Of a stretch of DNA of 64,000 bases, positions 36,205 to 48,420 are shown in pieces; within the stretch, counting starts at the first letter, position 1; each line of letters starts with the position of its first letter. Source of the DNA: Eutreptiella sp. 'Long Island Sound 2002' (Eukaryota; Euglenozoa; Euglenophyceae; Eutreptiales; Eutreptiaceae). The position numbers were made by a program, and so were the translations under genes. The stretch is taken from contig CAXIWF010000662.1 in NCBI GenBank assembly GCA_964036045.1, positions 100,582 through 164,581 on the forward strand. Direction: 5' to 3'. The notes under the pieces were generated by a model. It ran no database searches. It was given only the letters and a program-made list of their open reading frames with translations, and was not told where the DNA came from.

Positions 36205-39064
36205 CGTTAATTTTCCGAGAATTTTCCGAGAATTTTCCGAGAATTTTCTGGGAATTTTCCGAGAATTTTCTGAGAATTTTCCGAGACTTTTCCGAGAATT
36301 TTCCGAGAATTTTCCGAGAATTTTCCGAGAATTTTCCGAGAATTTTCCGAGAATTTTCCGAGAATTTTCTGAGAATTTTCCGTCAATTTTCCGAGAATTT
36401 TCCGAGAATTTTCCGAGAATTTTCCGAGAATTTTCTGGGAATTTTCCGAGAATTTTCTGAGAATTTTCCGAGAATTTTCCGAGAATTTTCCGAGAATTTT
36501 CCGAGAATTTTCCGAGAATTTTCCGAGAATTTTCCGAGAATTTTCCGAGAATTTTCTGAGAATTTTCTGAGAATTTTCCGAGAATTTTCCGAGAATTTTG
36601 CGAGAATTTTCCGAGAATTTTCCGAGAATTTTCCGAGAATTTTCCGAGAATTTTCCGAGAATTTTCTGAGAATTTTCCGAGAATTTTCCGAGAATTTTCC
36701 GAGAATTTTCCGAGAATTTTCCGAGAATTTTCCGAGAATTTTCCGAGAATTTTCCGAGAATTTTCTGGGAATTTTCCGAGAATTTTCCGAGAATTTTCCG
36801 AGAATTTTCCGAGAATTTTCCGACAATTTTCTGGGAATTTTCCGAGAATCTTCTGAGAATTTTCCGAGAATTTTCCGAGAATTTTCCGAGAATTTTCCGA
36901 GAATTTTCCGAGAATTTTCCGAGAATTTTCCGAGAATTTTCCGAGAATTTTCCGAGAATTTTCCGAGAATTTTCCGAGAATTTTCCGAGAATTTTCCGAG
37001 AATTTTCTGGGAATTTTCTGAGAATTTTCCGAGAATTTTCCGAGAATTTTCCGAGAATTTTCCGAGAATTTTCCGAGAATTTTCCGAGAATTTTCCGAGA
37101 ATTTTCCGAGAAGTTTCTGAGAATTTTCCGAGAATTTTCCGAGAATTTTCCGAGAATTTTCTGGGAATTTTCCGAGAATTTTCTGAGAATTTTCCGAGAA
37201 TTTTCTGAGAATTTTCCGAGAATTTTCCGAGAATTTTCTGAGAATTTTCCGAGAATTTTCCGAGAATTTTCCGAGAATTTTCCGAGAATTTTCCGAGTTT
37301 TTTCCGAGAATTTTCCGAGAATTTTCCGAGAATTTTCCGAGAATTTTCCGAGAATTTTCCGAGAATTTTCTGAGAATTTTCCGAGAATTTTCCGACGATT
37401 TTCTGAGAATTTTCCGAGAAGGTTCCGAGAATTTTCCGACAATTTTCCGAGAATTTTCCGAGAATTTTCCGAGAATTTTCCGAGAATTTTCCGAGAATTT
37501 TCCGAGAATTTTCCGAGAATTTTCCGAGAATTTTCTGGGAATTTTCCGAGAATTTTCTGAGAATTTTCCGAGAATTTTCCGAGAATTTTCCGAGAATTTT
37601 CTGAGAATTTTCCGAGATATTTCCGAGAATTTTCTGAGAATTTTCCGAGAATTTTCCGAGAATTTTCCGAGAATTTTCCGAGAATTTTCCGAGAATTTTC
37701 CGAGAATTTTCCGAGAATTTTCTGGGAATTTTCCGAGAATTTTCTGAGAATTTTCCGAGAATTTTCCGAGAATTTTCCGAGAATTTTCCGAGAATTTTCC
37801 GAGAATTTTCCGAGAATTTTCCGAGAAGTTTCTGAGAATTTTCCGAGAATTTTCCGAGAATTTTCCGAGAATTTTCTGGGAATTTTCCGAGAATTTTCTG
37901 AGAATTTTCCGAGAATTTTCTGAGAATTTTCCGAGAATTTTCCGAGAATTTTCTGAGAATTTTCCGAGAATTTTCCGAGAATTTTCCGAGAATTTTCCAA
38001 GAATTTTCCGAGAATTTTCCGAGAATTTTCCGAGAATTTTCCGAGAATTTTCCGAGAATTTTCCGAGAATTTTCCAGGAATTTTCCGAGAATTTTCTGAG
38101 AATTTTCCGAGAATTTTCCGACGATTTTCTGAGAATTTTCCGAGAAGGTTCCGAGAATTTTCCGACAATTTTCCGAGAATTTTCCGAGAATTTTCCGAGA
38201 ATTTTCCGAGAATTTTCCGAGAATTTTCCGAGAATTTTCCGAGAATTTTCCGAGAATTTTCTGGGAATTTTGCGAGAATTTTCTGAGAATTTTCCGAGAA
38301 TTTTCCGAGAATTTTCCGAGAATTTTCTGAGAATTTTCCGAGATATTTCCGAGAATTTTCTGAGAATTTTCCGAGAATTTTCCGAGAATTTTCCGAGAAT
38401 TTTCCGAGAATTTTCCGAAAATTTTCCGAGAATTTTCCGAGAATTTTCCGAGAATTTTCCGAGAATTTTTTGGGAATTTTCCGAGAATTTTCTGAGAATT
38501 TTCCAAGAATTTTCCGAGAATTTTCCGAGAATTTTCCGAGAATTTTCTGAGAATTTTCTGAGAATTTTCCGAGAATTTTCCGAGAATTTTCCGAGAATTT
38601 TCCGAGAATTTTCCGAGAATTTTCCGAGAATTTTCTGAGAATTTTCCGAGAATTTTCCGAGAATTTTTCGAGAATTTTCTGAGAATTTTCCGAGAATTTT
38701 CCGAGAATTTTCCGAGAATTTTCCGAGAATTTTCCGAGAATTTTCCGAGAATTTTCCGAGAATTTTCCGAGAATTTTCCGAGAATTTTCCGAGAATTTTC
38801 CGAGAATTTTCCGAGAATTTTCCGAGAATTTTCTGGGAATTTGCCGAGAATTTTCTGAGAATTTTCCGAGAATTTTCCGAGAATTTTCCGAGAATTTTCC
38901 GAGAATTTTCCGAGAATTTTCCGAGAATTTTCCGAGAATTTTCCGAGAATTTTCTGAGAATTTTCCGAGAATTTCCCGAGAATTTTCCGAGAATTTTCCG
39001 AGAATTTTCCGAGAATTTTCCGAGAATTTTCCGAGAATTTTCTGGGAATTTTCCGAGAATTTTC
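36204..39064 (+). repeat. Segment S2' (copy B), 2860 bp = 260 monomers
   Basis: One monomer longer than S2. Landmarks: TCAA 36380, GCG 36600, ACAA 36822, AATC 36849, AAG 37112, GTTTTTT 37296, ACGA 37395, AGGTTCC 37420, GATATT 37616, AAG 37827, CCAAG 37998, CCAGGAATT 38075, ACGA 38121, AGGTTCC 38146, GCG 38270, GATATT 38341, GAAAATT 38418, TTTTTTGGG 38468, CCAAG 38503, TTTTTCGAG 38663, TTTGCCGAG 38841, CCCGAG 38973. It shares with S2, not with S1/S1', the GAAAATT and TTTTTCGAG variants, so each sister pairs with its positional counterpart rather than with its tandem neighbour. Confidence 0.85.
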
Positions 39065-42000
39065 CGTTAATTTTCCGAGAATTTTCCGAGAATTTTCCGA
39101 GAATTTTCTGGGAATTTTCTGAGAATTTTCTGAGAATTTTCCGAGAATTTTCCGAGAATTTTCCGAGAATTTTCCGAGAATTTTCCGAGAATTTTCCGAG
39201 AATTTTCCGAGAATTTTCCGAGAATTTTCTGAGAATTTTCCGTCAATTTTCCGAGAATTTTCCGAGAATTTTCCGAGAATTTTCCGAGAATTTTCTGGGA
39301 ATTTTCCGAGAATTTTCTGAGAATTTTCCGAGAATTTTCCGAGAATTTTCCGAGAATTTTCCGAGAATTTTCCGAGAATTTTCCGAGAATTTTCCGAGAA
39401 TTTTCCGAGAATTTTCTGAGAATTTTCTGAGAATTTTCCGAGAATTTTCCGAGAATTTTGCGAGAATTTTCCGAGAATTTTCCGAGAATTTTCCGAGAAT
39501 TTTCCGAGAATTTTCTGAGAATTTTCCGAGAATTTTCCGAGAATTTTCCGAGAATTTTCCGAGAATTTTCCGAGAATTTTCCGAGAATTTTCCGAGAATT
39601 TTCTGGGAATTTTCCGAGAATTTTCCGAGAATTTTCCGAGAATTTTCCGAGAATTTTCCGACAATTTTCTGGGAATTTTCCGAGAATTTTCTCAGAATTT
39701 TCCGAGAATTTTCCGAGAATTTTCCGAGAATTTTCCGAGAATTTTCCGAGAATTTTCCGAGAATTTTCCGAGAATTTTCCGAGAATTTTCCGAGAATTTT
39801 CCGAGAATTTTCCGAGAATTTTCCGAGAATTTTCGAGAATTTTCCGAGAATTTTCTGGGAATTTTCCGAGAATTTTCTGAGAATTTTCCGAGAATTTTCC
39901 GAGAATTTTCCGAGAATTTTCCGAGAATTTTCCGAGAATTTTCCGAGAATTTTCCGAGAATTTTCTGAGAATTTTCCGAGAATTTTCCGAGAATTTTCCG
40001 AGAATTTTCCGAGAATTTTCTGGGAATTTTCCGAGAATTTTCTGAGAATTTTCCGAGAATTTTCCGAGAATTTTCCGAGAATTTTCTGAGAATTTTCCGA
40101 GAATTTTCCGAGAATTTTCCGAGAATTTTCCGAGAATTTTCCGAGAATTTTCCGAGAATTTTCCGAGAATTTTCCGAGAATTTTCCGAGAATTTTCTGGG
40201 AATTTTCCGAGAATTTTCTGAGAATTTTCCGAGAATTTTCCGAGAATTTTCCGAGAATTTTCCGAGAATTTTCTGAGAATTTTCTGAGAATTTTCTGAGA
40301 ATTTTCCGAGAATTTTCCGAGAATTTTCCGAGAATTTACCGAGAATTTTCCGAGAATTTTCCGAGAATTTTCCGAGAATTTTCTGAGAATTTTCCGAGAA
40401 TTTTCCGAGAATTTTCCGAGAATTTTCCGAGAATTTTCCGAGAATTTTCCGAGAATTTTCCGAGAATTTTCCGAGAATTTTCCGAGAATTTTCCGAGAAT
40501 TTTCTGGGAATTTTCCGAGAATTTTCTGAGAATTTTCCGAGAATTTTCCGAGAATTTTCCGAGAATTTTCCGAGAATTTTCCGAGAATTTTCCGAGAATT
40601 TTCTGAGAATTTTCCGAGAATTTTCCGAGAATTTTCCGAGAATTTCCCGAGAATTTTCCGGGAATTTTCCGAGAATTTTCCGAGAATTTTCCGAGAATTT
40701 TCTGGGAATTTTCCGAGAATTTTCCGAGAATTTTCCGAGAATTTTCCGAGAATTTTCTGGGAATTTTCCGAGAATTTTCTGAGAATTTTCCGAGAATTTT
40801 CCGAGAATTTTCCGAGAATTTTCCGAGAATTTTCCGAGAATTTTCCGAGAATTTTCCGAGAATTTTCTGAGCATTTTCCGAGAATTTTCCGAGAATTTTC
40901 CGAGAATTTTCCGAGAATTTTCCGAGAATTTTCCGTCAATTTTCCGAGAATTTTCCGAGAATTTTCCAGGATTTTTCCGAGAATTTTCTGAGAATTTTCC
41001 GAGAATTTTCCGACGATTTTCTGAGAATTTTCCGAGAAGGTTTCGAGAATTTTCCGAGAATTTTCCGAGAATTTTCCGAGAATTTTCCGAGAATTTTCCG
41101 AGAATTTTCCGAGAATTTTCCGAGAATTTTCCGAGAATTTTCCGAGAATTTTCTGGGAATTTTCCGAGAATTTTCTGAGAATTTTCCGAGAATTTTCCGA
41201 GAATTTTCCGAGAATTTTCTGAGAATTTTCCGAGAATTTTCCGAGAATTTTCCGAGAATTTTCCGAGAATTTTCCGAGAATTTTCCGAGAATTTTCCGAG
41301 AATTTTCCGAGAATTTTCCGAGAATTTTCCGAGAATTTTCCGAGAATTTTCCGAGAATTTTCCGAGAATTTTCCGAGAATTTTCTGAGAATTTTCCGAGA
41401 ATTTTCCGAGAATTTTCCGAGAATTTTCTGAGAATTTTCCGAGAATTTTCCGAGAATTTTCCGAGAATTTTCCGAGAATTTTCCGAGAATTTTCCGAGAA
41501 TTTTCCGAGAATTTTCCGAGAATTTTCCGAGAATTTTCCGAGAATTTTCCGAGAATTTTCTGGGAATTTTCCGAGAATTTTCTGAGAATTTTCCGAGAAT
41601 TTTCCGAGAATTTTCCGAGAATTTTCCGAGAATTTTCCGAGAATTTTCCGACAATTTTCCGAGAATTTTCCGAGAATTTTCCGAGAATTTTCCGAGAATT
41701 TTCCGAGAATTTTCCGAGAATTTTCCGAGAATTTTCCGAGAATTTTCTGGGAATTTTCCGAGAATTTTCTGAGAATTTTCCGAGAATTTTCGGAGAATTT
41801 TCCGGGAATTTTCTGAGAATTTTCCGAGATTTTTCCGAGAATTTTCTGAGAATTTTCCGAGAATTTTCCGAGAATTTTCCGAGAATTTTCCGAGAATTTT
41901 CCGAGAATTTTCCGAGAATTTTCCGAGAATTTTCCGAGAATTTTTTGGGAATTTTCCGAGAATTTTCTGAGAATTTTCCAAGAATTTTCCGAGAATTTTC

Positions 42001-42539
42001 CGAGAATTTTCCGAGAATTTTCTGAGAATTTTCTGAGAATTTTCCGAGAATTTTCAGAGAATTTTCCGAGAATTTTCCGAGAATTTTCCGAGAATTTTCC
42101 GAGAATTTTCTGAGAATTTTCCGAGAATTTTCCGAGAATTTTTCGAGAATTTTCTGAGAATTTTCCGAGAATTTTCCGAGAATTTTCCGAGAATTTTCCG
42201 AGAATTTTCCGAGAATTTTCCGAGAATTTTCCGAGAATTTTCCGAGAATTTTCCGAGAATTTTCCGAGAATTTTCCGAGAATTTTCCGAGAATTTTCTGG
42301 GAATTTTCCGAGAATTTTCTGAGAATTTTCCGAGAATTTTCCGAGAATTTTCCGAGAATTTTCCGAGAATTTTCCGAGAATTTTCCGAGAATTTTCCGAG
42401 AATTTTCCGAGAATTTTCTGAGAATTTTCCGAGAATTTCCCGAGAATTTTCCGAGAATTTTCCGAGAATTTTCCGAGAATTTTCCGAGAATTTTCCGAGA
42501 ATTTTCCGAGAATTTTCTGGGAATTTTCCGAGAATTTTC
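39064..42539 (+). repeat. Segment S3' (copy B), 3475 bp
   Basis: Counterpart of S3, two monomers shorter, and carrying the same 10-bp monomer near 39832, so that indel predates the duplication. Landmarks: TCAA 39240, GCG 39459, ACAA 39660, CTCAG 39691, TTTACCGAG 40336, CCCGAG and CCGGG near 40646-40661, GAGCATTTT 40870, TCAA 40935, AGGATTTTTCC 40968, ACGA 41013, AGGTTTCG 41040, ACAA 41650, CGGAG 41790, GAGATTTTTCC 41826, TTTTTTGGG 41943, CCAAG 41979, CAGAG near 42055, TTTTTCGAG 42141, CCCGAG 42438. The CTCAG monomer near 39691 is private. Confidence 0.82.
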
Positions 42540-44497
42540 CGTTAATTTTCCGAGAATTTTCCGAGAATTTTCCGAGAATTTTCTGGGAATTTTCCGAGAA
42601 TTTTCTGAGAATTTTCCGAGAATTTTCCGAGAATTTTCCGAGAATTTTCCGAGAATTTTCCGAGAATTTTCCGAGAATTTTCCGAGAATTTTCCGAGAAT
42701 TTTCTGAGAATTTTCCGTCAATTTTCCGAGAATTTTCCGAGAATTTTCCGAGAATTTTCCGAGAATTTTCTGGGAATTTTCCGAGAATTTTCTGAGAATT
42801 TTCCGAGAATTTTCCGAGAATTTTCCGAGAATTTTCCGAGAATTTTCCGAGAATTTTCCGAGAATTTTCCGAGAATTTTCCGAGAATTTTCTGAGAATTT
42901 TCTGAGAATTTTCCGAGAATTTTCCGAGAATTTTGCGAGAATTTTCCGAGAATTTTCCGAGAATTTTCCGAGAATTTTCCGAGAATTTTCCGAGAATTTT
43001 CTGAGAATTTTCCGAGAATTTTCCGAGAATTTTCCGAGAATTTTCCGAGAATTTTCCGAGAATTTTCCGAGAATTTTCCGAGAATTTTCCGAGAATTTTC
43101 TGGGAATTTTCCGAGAATTTTCCGAGAATTTTCCGAGAATTTTCCGAGAATTTTCCGACAATTTTCTGGGAATTTTCCGAGAATCTTCTGAGAATTTTCC
43201 GAGAATTTTCCGAGAATTTTCCGAGAATTTTCCGAGAATTTTCCGAGAATTTTCCGAGAATTTTCCGAGAATTTTCCGAGAATTTTCCGAGAATTTTCCG
43301 AGAATTTTCCGAGAATTTTCCGAGAATTTTCCGAGAATTTTCTGGGAATTTTCTGAGAATTTTCCGAGAATTTTCCGAGAATTTTCCGAGAATTTTCCGA
43401 GAATTTTCCGAGAATTTTCCGAGAATTTTCCGAGAATTTTCCGAGAAGTTTCTGAGAATTTTCCGAGAATTTTCCGAGAATTTTCCGAGAATTTTCTGGG
43501 AATTTTCCGAGAATTTTCTGAGAATTTTCCGAGAATTTTCTGAGAATTTTGCGAGAATTTTCCGAGAATTTTCTGAGAATTTTCCGAGAATTTTCCGAGA
43601 ATTTTCCGAGAATTTTCCGAGAATTTTCCGAGTTTTTTCCGAGAATTTTCCGAGAATTTTCCGAGAATTTTCCGAGAATTTTCCGAGAATTTTCCGAGAA
43701 TTTTCTGAGAATTTTCCGAGAATTTTCCGACGATTTTCTGAGAATTTTCCGAGAAGGTTCCGAGAATTTTCCGACAATTTTCCGAGAATTTTCCGAGAAT
43801 TTTCCGAGAATTTTCCGAGAATTTTCCGAGAATTTTCCGAGAATTTTCCGAGAATTTTCCGAGAATTTTCTGGGAATTTTCCGAGAATTTTCTGAGAATT
43901 TTCCGAGAATTTTCCGAGAATTTTCCGAGAATTTTCTGAGAATTTTCCGGGATATTTCCGAGAATTTTCTGAGAATTTTCCGAGAATTTTCCGAGAATTT
44001 TCCGAGAATTTTCCGAGAATTTTCCGAGAATTTTCCGAGAATTTTCCGAGAATTTTCTGGGAATTTTCCGAGAATTTTCTGAGAATTTTCCGAGAATTTT
44101 CCGAGAATTTTCCGAGAATTTTCCGAGAATTTTCCGAGAATTTTCCGAGAATTTGCCGAGAAGTTTCTGAGAATTTTCCGAGAATTTTCCGAGAATTTTC
44201 CGAGAATTTTCTGGGAATTTTCCGAGAATTTTCTGAGAATTTTCCGAGAATTTTCTGAGAATTTTCCGAGAATTTTCCGAGAATTTTCTGAGAATTTTCC
44301 AAGAATTTTCCGAGAATTTTCCGAGAATTTTCCGAGAATTTTCCGAGAATTTTCCGAGAATTTTCCGAGAATTTTCCGAGAATTTTCCGAGAATTTCCCG
44401 AGAATTTTCCGAGAATTTTCCGAGAATTTTCCGAGAATTTTCCGAGAATTTTCCGAGAATTTTCCGAGAATTTTCTGGGAATTTTCCGAGAATTTTC
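42539..44497 (+). repeat. Segment S4' (copy B), 1958 bp = 178 monomers
   Basis: Counterpart of S4, two monomers longer. Landmarks: TCAA 42717, GCG 42934, ACAA 43158, AATC 43183, AAG 43445, GCG 43549, GTTTTTT 43631, ACGA 43730, AGGTTCC 43754, ACAA 43773, GGGATATT 43950, TTTGCCGAGAAG 44153, CCAAG 44298, CCCGAG 44396. The second GCG is 26621 bp from its S4 partner at 16928. Unlike S4 it retains the AATC landmark. Confidence 0.82.
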
Positions 44498-47243
44498 CGT
44501 TAATTTTCCGAGAATTTTCCGAGAATTTTCCGAGAATTTTCTGGGAATTTTCCGAGAATTTTCTGAGAATTTTCCGAGAATTTTCCGAGAATTTCCGAGA
44601 ATTTTCCGAGAATTTTCCGAGAATTTTCCGAGAATTTTCCGAGAATTTTCCGAGAATTTTCTGAGAATTTTCCGTCAATTTTCCGAGAATTTTCCGAGGA
44701 TTTTCCGAGAATTTTCCGAGAATTTTCTGGGAATTTTCCGAGAATTTCTGAGAATTTTCCGAGAATTTTCCGAGAATTTTCCGAGAATTTTCCGAGAATT
44801 TTCCGAGAATTTTCCGAGAATTTTCCGAGAATTTTCTGAGAATTTTCTGAGAATTTTCCGAGAATTTTCCGAGAATTTTGCGAGAATTTTCCGAGAATTT
44901 TCCGAGAATTTTCCGAGAATTTTCCGAGAATTTTCCGAGAATTTTCTGAGAATTTTCCGAGAATTTTCCGAGAATTTTCCGAGAATTTTCCGAGAATTTT
45001 CCGAGAATTTTCCGAGAATTTTCCGAGAATTTTCCGAGAATTTTCTGGGAATTTTCCGAGAATTTTCCGAGAATTTTCCGAGAATTTTCCGAGAATTTTC
45101 CGACAATTTTCTGGGAATTTTCCGAGAATCTTCTGAGAATTTTCCGAGAATTTTCCGAGAATTTTCCGAGAATTTTCCGAGAATTTTCCGAGAATTTTTC
45201 CGAGAATTTTCCGAGAATTTTCCGAGAATTTTCCGAGAATTTTCCGAGAATTTTCCGAGAATTTTCCGAGAATTTTCCGAGAATTTTCCGAGAATTTTCT
45301 GGGAATTTTCTGAGAATTTTCCGAGAATTTTCCGAGAATTTTCCGAGAATTTTCCGAGAATTTTCCGAGAATTTTCCGAGAATTTTCCGAGAATTTTCCG
45401 AGAAGTTTCTGAGAATTTTCCGAGAATTTTCCGAGAATTTTCCGAGAATTTTCTGGGAATTTTCCGAGAATTTTCTGAGAATTTTTCCGAGAATTTTCTG
45501 AGAATTTTCCGAGAATTTTCCGAGAATTTTCTGAGGATTTTCCGAGAATTTTCCGAGAATTTTCCGAGAATTTTCCGAGTTTTTTCCGAGAATTTTCCGA
45601 GAATTTTCCGAGAATTTTCCGAGAATTTTCCGAGAATTTTCCGACGATTTTCTGAGAATTTTCCGAGAAGGTTCCGAGAATTTTCCGACAATTTTCCGAG
45701 AATTTTCCGAGAATTTTCCGAGAATTTTCCGAGAATTTTCCGAGAATTTTCCGAGAATTTTCCGAGAATTTTCCGAGAATTTTCTGGGAATTTTCCGAGA
45801 ATTTTCTGAGAATTTTCCGAGAATTTTCCGAGAATTTTCCGAGAATTTTCTGAGAATTTTCCGAGATATTTCCGAGAATTTTCTGAGAATTTTCCGAGAA
45901 TTTTCCGAGAATTTTCCGAGAATTTTCCGAGAATTTTCCGAGAATTTTCCGAGAATTTTCCGAGAATTTTCTGGGAATTTTCCGAGAATTTTCTGAGAAT
46001 TTTCCGAGAATTTTTCCGAGAATTTTCCGAGAATTTTCCGAGAATTTTCCGAGAATTTTCCGAGAATTTTCCGAGAAGTTTCTGAGAATTTTCCGAGAAT
46101 TTTCCGAGAATTTTCCGAGAATTTTCTGTTTCTGAGAATTTTCCGAGAATTTTCTGAGAATTTTCCGAGAATTTTCCGAGAATTTTCTGAGAATTTTCCG
46201 AGAATTTTCCGAGAATTTTCCGAGAATTTTCCGAGAATTTTCCGAGAATTTTCCGAGAATTTTCCGAGAATTTTCCGAGAATTTTCCGAGAATTTTCCGA
46301 GAATTTTCCGAGAATTTTCCGAGAATTTTCTGAGAATTTTCCGAGAATTTTCCGACGATTTTCTGAGAATTTTCCGAGAAGGTTCCGAGAATTTTCCGAC
46401 AATTTTCCGAGAATTTTCCGAGAATTTTCCGAGAATTTTCCGAGAATTTTCCGAGAATTTTCTGGGAATTTTCCGAGAATTTTCTGAGAATTTTCCGAGA
46501 ATTTTCCGAGAATTTTCCGAGAATTTTCTGAGAATTTTCCGAGATATTTCCGAGAATTTTCTGAGAATTTTCCGAGAATTTTCCGAGAATTTTCCGAGAA
46601 TTTTCCGAGAATTTTCCGAGAATTTTCCGAGAATTTTCCGAGAATTTTTTGGGAATTTTCCGAGAATTTTCTGAGAATTTTCCAAGAATTTTCCGAGAAT
46701 TTTCCGAGAATTTTCCGAGAATTTTCTGAGAATTTTCTGAGAATTTTCCGAGAATTTTCCGAGAATTTTCCGAGAATTTTCCGAGAATTTTCCGAGAATT
46801 TTCCGAGAATTTTCTGAGAATTTTCCGAGAATTTTCCGAGAATTTTTCGAGAATTTTCTGAGAATTTTCCGAGAATTTTCCGAGAATTTTCCGAGAATTT
46901 TCCGAGAATTTTCCGAGAATTTTCCGAGAATTTTCCGAGAATTTTCCGAGAATTTTCCGAGAATTTTCCGAGAATTTTCCGAGAATTTTCCGAGAATTTT
47001 CCGAGAATTTTCCGAGAATTTTCTGGGAATTTTCCGAGAATTTTCTGAGAATTTTCCGAGAATTTTCCGAGAATTTTCCGAGAATTTTCCGAGAATTTTC
47101 CGAGAATTTTCCGAGAATTTTCCGAGAATTTTCTGAGAATTTTCCGAGAATTTCCCGAGAATTTTCCGAGAATTTTCCGAGAATTTTCCGAGAATTTTCC
47201 GAGAATTTTCCGAGAATTTTCTGGGAATTTTCCGAGAATTTTC
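44497..47243 (+). repeat. Segment S5' (copy B), 2746 bp, with frame-breaking indels
   Basis: Counterpart of S5. Landmarks: TCAA 44674, GAGGATT 44697, GCG 44880, ACAA 45103, AATC 45129, AAG 45405, GAGGATT 45536, GTTTTTT 45578, ACGA 45643, AGGTTCC 45669, ACAA 45688, GATATT 45866, AAG 46076, ACGA 46353, AGGTTCC 46381, ACAA 46399, GATATT 46543, TTTTTTGGG 46647, CCAAG 46682, TTTTTCGAG 46846, CCCGAG 47154. Its length is not a multiple of 11: three-T monomers near 44593 and 44747, five-T monomers near 45195, 45483 and 46011, and a truncated CTGTTTCTGAG junction near 46127 break the 11-bp register. S5 has none of these. Confidence 0.8.
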
Positions 47244-48420
47244 CGTTAATTTTCCGAGAATTTTCCGAGAATTTTCCGAGAATTTTCTGGGAATTTTCTG
47301 AGAATTTTCTGAGAATTTTCCGAGAATTTTCCGAGAATTTTCCGAGAATTTTCCGAGAATTTTCCGAGAATTTTCCGAGAATTTTCCGAGAATTTTCCGA
47401 GAATTTTCTGAGAATTTTCCGTCAATTTTCCGAGAATTTTCCGAGAATTTTCCGAGAATTTTCCGAGAATTTTCTGGGAATTTTCCGAGAATTTTCTGAG
47501 AATTTTCCGAGAATTTTCCGAGAATTTTCCGAGAATTTTCCGAGAATTTTCCGAGAATTTTCCGAGAATTTTCCGAGAATTTTCGAGAAGTTTCTGAGAA
47601 TTTTCTGAGAATTTTCCGAGAATTTTCCGAGAATTTTGCGAGAATTCAGTGAATTTCCGAGAATTTTCCGAGAATTTTCCGAGAATTTTCCGAGAATTTT
47701 CTGAGAATTTTCTGAGAATTTTCCGAGAATTTTCCGAGAATTTTCCGAGAATTTTCCGAGAATTTTCCGAGAATTTTCCGAGAATTTTCTGGGAATTTTC
47801 CGAGAATTTTCCGAGAATTTTCCGAGAATTTTCCGAGAATTTTCCGACAATTTTCTGACAATTTCTGGGATTTTCCCGAGAATTTTCTGAGAATTTTCCG
47901 AGAATTTTCCGAGAATTTTCCGAGAATTTTCCGAGAATTTTCCGAGAATTTTCCGAGAATTTTCCGAGAATTTTCCGAGAATTTTCCGAGAATTTTCCGA
48001 GAATTTTCCGAGAATTTTCCGAGAATTTTCTGGAGAACTTTCCGAGAATTTTCCGAGAATTTTCCGAGAATTTTCCGAGAATTTCCGAGAATTTTCCGAG
48101 AATTTTCCGAGAATTTTCCGAGAATTTTCCGAGAATTTTCCTGAGAATTTTCCGAGAATTTTCCGAGAATTTTCCGAGAATTTTCCGAGAATTTTCTGGG
48201 AATTTTCCGAGAATTTTCTGAGAATTTTCCGAGAATTTTCCGAGAATTTTCCGAGAATTTTCTGAGAATTTTCCGAGAATTTTCCGAGAATTTTCCGAGA
48301 ATTTTCCGAGAATTTTCCGAGAATTTTCCGAGAATTTTCCGAGAATTTTCGCGAGAATTTTCCGAGAATTTTCCGAGACTTCGAGATTTTCCAGAATTTT
48401 CTGGGGAATTTTCCGAGAAT
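44590..48420. other. Indel-rich patch in copy B
   Basis: Register-breaking changes cluster here and are rare elsewhere: 10-mers near 44593, 44747, 47580, 47655 and 48080; 12-mers near 45195, 45483, 46011, 48140 (CCTGAG) and 48350 (CGCGAG); irregular joins near 46127 (CTGTTTCTGAG), 47643-47655 (GAATTCAGTGAATTTCC), 47860-47880 (TGACAATTTCTGGGATT), 48022 (CTGGAGAACTTTCC) and 48378-48405 (GAGACTTCGAG then CCAGAATT). The equivalent part of copy A, about 17.97-21.8 kb, shows only one such change (18933). Either this is a stretch of poor consensus quality, or a locally mutated or exchanged segment; the mix of single-base homopolymer changes with larger irregular joins does not settle it. Confidence 0.75.

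Noticed and set aside
47643-47660. A fragment of unique or transposon DNA at GAATTCAGTGAATTTCC
   Set aside because: Only a few bases depart from the satellite and no longer foreign sequence or target-site duplication is visible.
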